Origin: Avena insularis
Taxonomy: Eukaryota; Streptophyta; Magnoliopsida; Poales; Poaceae
Reading direction: 5' to 3'
DNA: 64,000 nucleotides
NCBI GenBank assembly: GCA_023614405.1
Contig: CM042691.1
Span: forward strand, 176,982,927-177,046,926
Shown: piece after piece, positions 59,503-64,000 of the stretch
Numbering within the stretch: position 1 is the stretch's first letter
Layout of the letters: each line of letters starts with the position of its first letter
The notes under the pieces: generated by a model
Told to the model about the DNA's origin: nothing
Database searches by the model: none
The model's input: only the letters and a program-made list of their open reading frames with translations
Program-made: the position numbers and the translations under genes

Positions 59503-60530
59503 AAGAAGAGTTGTCCCCAGTGCGTGCGGGTCGGGTCGGAAAGGTGGCGTGATATGAACACAATCATCACGCGATGTCGCCGTCTTAAACTCTTGCCTGC
59601 CTTCCACACCACATCCTCCCTCTTGGCCTGCTCGAGTTGATACAACCCTAGGTGGCTGCACCTCCTTTCGTCTCAATACGAGCTTGGACCTTGGTGCCAC
59701 CGTCTTCTTCTTCTCAACTCTTGCTGGAACATTGCTGTCTTGAACATGAACCTGCTTTGCACGACCCTGCAAAAGATGAGTAATGCCCAGGCCACACAAC
59801 TGACGAACACGTCCATCGTTGCATGTATGCATCCGCACTGCTGCTCCAACAAAACGCCTCACAGGTGTTCTGATATAACGGAGATGATCATCAATCCGTG
59901 GCACCACATGCACTGGAACTAGATCAGCACAACTAGCATCGGTCTGAACACATGTGTCAACACAAATTGTAGGACATGCTGCAATATCCTTCTTCTCATC
60001 AACCAGAGGCTTAACTTCAACCGACTTGTCACTAACAACTGGCTTTTCATCTATAGGCATGGCTGAAACATTATCAATATTGACGCTCCTCACATCATGC
60101 TCCTCATGTTGCAGCGCAGCTAGCCCAGATTTTGGCGTAGCCTTGCTCAACTTCTCCTTAGGTACCACCAGCAACACATCAGACATTATTTGATCATCCT
60201 GCATATGCTTCAAAGTCTGATGTTTGCCACCATGCACAAAAGAATATGTATTTTCTCTCCCTGCATGAGTAACATTGCGATCATACTGCCATGGACGTCC
60301 AAGTAACAGTCCACATACCTCCAATAGAAACGCATCGCACTCCACCTCATAAACATAGTCACCAACTGTAAATGGCACACGCACCTTGTGAGTAATCTTT
60401 ACCATACCGCAACTATTCACCCACTCAACATGCCTCGGTTCTGGAATACACATTTGGATAAACCCAACGCTTCCACAACTGCCTTGCTAATGCCATTACA
60501 GTAGCTACCACTGTCACGTCCCTTGTAGAA
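59488..60530 (-). pseudogene. Protease-like ORF of element G
   Basis: A 321-codon open frame (59488-60453) begins with the downstream half of a retropepsin-like domain (VRVPFTVGDYVYEVECDAF, LLLGRPWQYDRNVTHAGREN). The active-site segment DSGSYCN lies upstream at about 60500-60518 in another frame, so a one-base shift near 60455 splits the domain. The rest is Lys/Val-rich linker with many short Cys/His residues and ends at a stop beside the polypurine tract. RT and later domains are missing. Confidence 0.72.
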
Positions 60531-61312
60531 AAACAACTAACTTTGTCAAGTGGATCCATCTCTGAATTGCAAGCGAATTTTGACCAAAATCTAAGTCGAA
60601 CTGTTGTTTAACTGGCAAACGAGAAAATCCGAACAGCACGCTCCCCGCGAGGCGTGCGGGACTCGCCAAGGCAGAGGCAGGCGGGCGGGTGTGATCGCGA
60701 GCGCACGGGAGGACTCGATCGTCCTGGTACGCGTGTGGCCACATGAGCCTTACAAGCGACGGCCTCCTCTTTTTTTTTGTAACTGCCTCGATTGGATCGC
60801 CGAACAGAGCGAAGGCGCCATGCGCGCTGCCCTCGATCGCGACTCCCGAGACGCAGGCGGGTGCGCAAGCGAATGACTTCCTTCTCTCCATTACGGCGTG
60901 TGGACTCCCTTTGCTTCCCTTTTTTAATGGAACCGATCGGATCAAGCAATTGTAAAACGTCCGGACTCTTCGATCGGATCGCTAGGTACGCTCGGAGAGT
61001 CACGCGCGGGGAAACTGGCCCGTGATAGGCGCGGGCAGTTTCCCTTTCTTTTTTTTCCTTCCTTCCACGCGAAGAACAACTCGCGTACGTGATAGCAAGC
61101 TTAGATCTGATCCAGTATTGATCGGCAACTGGAAAATTGATCTGATACTTTTCTTGTGTCCACTTTATTTCTCGCATAGCAATCTGATTTGAAAACTGTC
61201 CGCGAAGAACAATCCGAAACTTCAACTTCGGATCTAAAAACTGCTTATGATCTGTAAACTGTTTGTAGAAAAATCAGTCCGCAGAAGATCCAAAACACGT
61301 TGTGATCAACGA
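60531..61312 (-). other. Leader region of element G
   Basis: GC-rich sequence between primer site and protease ORF. It contains CT- and T-rich runs (for example 60771-60780 and 61045-61060). Open frames on both strands have no recognisable domain. Confidence 0.5.
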
Positions 61313-61326
61313 GAGCTCTGATACCA
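61313..61326 (-). promoter_or_regulatory. Primer binding site of G (initiator tRNA-Met)
   Basis: TGGTATCAGAGCTC on the minus strand, two bases from the LTR. Confidence 0.85.
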
Positions 61327-61328
61327 CA

Positions 61329-61741
61329 TGATACGGATCAAGGGGATGATCCTTTAGTTTTGCCCCGATCTTTCACAGCGAGTCAACCCGGTAGATAATC
61401 TCCCAATTACGTGATGAACGTAACCTGAAGAAGAATCTCCGTAGCAATCTCGAATCTGATAAATGGTATCGTCGTCCTGGACGGATGATACATGGTGGAG
61501 CATAATATAGTTTTTAGGCTAAACAACTGAACTTCCCTAAACCCTAACTAGGCCAACTCCTTATATAAGGGCTGGGGCGCCCCACTAATGGGCCGCGACT
61601 TGACTTGGTTGGACAAGCCCAAACCAAGCCCACACACATAATAAAACCTAATTGGCCTAAAACATGATCAGCAATAATAAAACCTATTTATTAAATTACA
61701 AAGACACTCCTAGCTTGGTGGTGTCCTGAAATTGGGCTGCA
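61329..61741 (-). repeat. 5' LTR of G
   Basis: 413 bp, TGATACGG...GGGCTGCA. TATATAAGG on the minus strand at 61559-61567. Confidence 0.85.
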
Positions 61742-62390
61742 CCTCCTTCGTCGTGCCCATATCACTTCATCTATATTTTCTAATCTCATCTTGTTCAAAC
61801 TTTTTGATTTCGGTTAGATATAATAATCGATCATTGCAAGAACTTGTGTGGTAGTTGTTTTATTATGTTTAGATTGTGCTATTTGAAACCTTAAAGTTTC
61901 TGAATATTTTTGTGATATTCCATAATATGTTAATGAAGGTTTTGGTTAAAAATTCGTGATATTTTCGCTGCAGTTTTCTGCTGAACCTGCTGTACCGTAC
62001 GATTTTTCATGTTTTTTGGTAACTGGGAAAATCTAAAAAACATAGGGTTTAGTGCGAAACTTCCTGTACTATATGTACAAAAATTGGCTAAATTTACTAA
62101 TGAGTTTAAGGTGCCCATAAAAATTCGTGAAAATTGTTGTAGTTTCAGGGCAGATTCTGTCCATTGCTTTTATGGTTGTAGGATCACCCCCAAATGAATA
62201 TTAGTCAATGAAAAACTATTTTGTAGATGGTATGCCACTAAAACAAAACTTTTAGAACATAAAAAAATATTTTGGCTTCAGTGTTGTTTGCAATGATTGT
62301 TTGCTTGTGTGCCTATTGTTTGCATATAGATATGGATAGTATTACTTCTCTAGTCTTTCTATCTATAACTCGTCTATGTTGTCCCAACAG
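61742..62390 (+). other. Leader upstream of H gag
   Basis: AT-rich, T-tract-rich sequence up to the gag ATG at 62391. The end reads TTGTCCCAACAG|ATG, which would also fit a splice acceptor. No convincing primer site was found in this piece. Confidence 0.45.

Positions 62391-64000
<1,610 letters not shown>

Larger units (their letters stand above)
59209..61741 (-). mobile_element. Small LTR retrotransposon G, protease only (defective)
   Basis: LTRs at about 59209-59485 and 61329-61741 share long matching blocks (GATACATGGTGGA, GGGCCGCGACTTGACTTGG, CCTGAAATTGGGCTGCA). A polypurine tract borders the left LTR and an initiator-Met primer site the right one, so it reads on the minus strand. Inside are a long leader and one protease-like ORF; gag, RT, RNase H and integrase are absent. 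The left LTR lacks about 135 bp of its outer part, so no target duplication is visible. Confidence 0.82.

Noticed and set aside
60531..61225. Basic ORFs in the leader of G as a gag gene
   Set aside because: No gag motif or zinc knuckle; Arg/Ser-rich frames occur on both strands, typical of GC-rich non-coding sequence.

Overview
The window is repetitive plant DNA, most likely from a grass (Poaceae). The evidence is the set of elements: Tat-lineage Ty3/gypsy retrotransposons that carry a spliced antisense gene of the 'putative gypsy-type transposon' family common in cereals, Tekay-type chromodomain gypsy elements with LTRs of about 4 kb, and an L1-type LINE. No host protein gene, tRNA, rRNA, CRISPR array or bacterial-type operon was found. 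Every long coding region belongs to a mobile element, and nearly all have stops or frameshifts, so this is a fossil nest.

Layout, left to right. (1) 1-10625: Tat element A, pol on the minus strand, with an antisense multi-exon gene on the plus strand (906-4268) between pol and the left LTR. (2) 10166-13364: a short derivative A' that shares A's right LTR. It has no gag-pol and carries an 11.4-copy 45-bp minisatellite. (3) 13367-15005: an inverted partial LTR of a Tekay-type element, abutting (4) 15006-28139: Tekay-like element D (minus strand), whose left LTR has lost its outer end. (5) 28140-29865, 58825-about 59208 and 61742-64000: pieces of the oldest visible element H (plus strand; long LTR or leader, then gag and protease running off the window). 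(6) 29866-58819: Tat element B (minus strand, antisense gene on plus), inserted in H. It is itself interrupted by a 5'-truncated LINE (34857-37388) and, within its right LTR, by (7) the full-length Tekay-like element C (44833-58780, TSD CGAGT). (8) About 59209-61741: a small gag- and RT-less LTR element G.

Relative order: H is oldest; B and probably D and G landed in it; C and the LINE landed in B. C and B can be dated by their paired LTRs.

The elements follow the usual scheme: LTR promoter (TATA visible on the coding strand), tRNA primer site, gag, protease, RT, RNase H, integrase, polypurine tract. Two add-ons stand out. Both Tat elements have an antisense spliced gene whose corresponding intron carries polypurine-tract-like C-runs. 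Both Tekay-like elements have an extra ORF between the primer site and gag (acidic C-terminus, possible coiled coil) that I cannot assign to a family.
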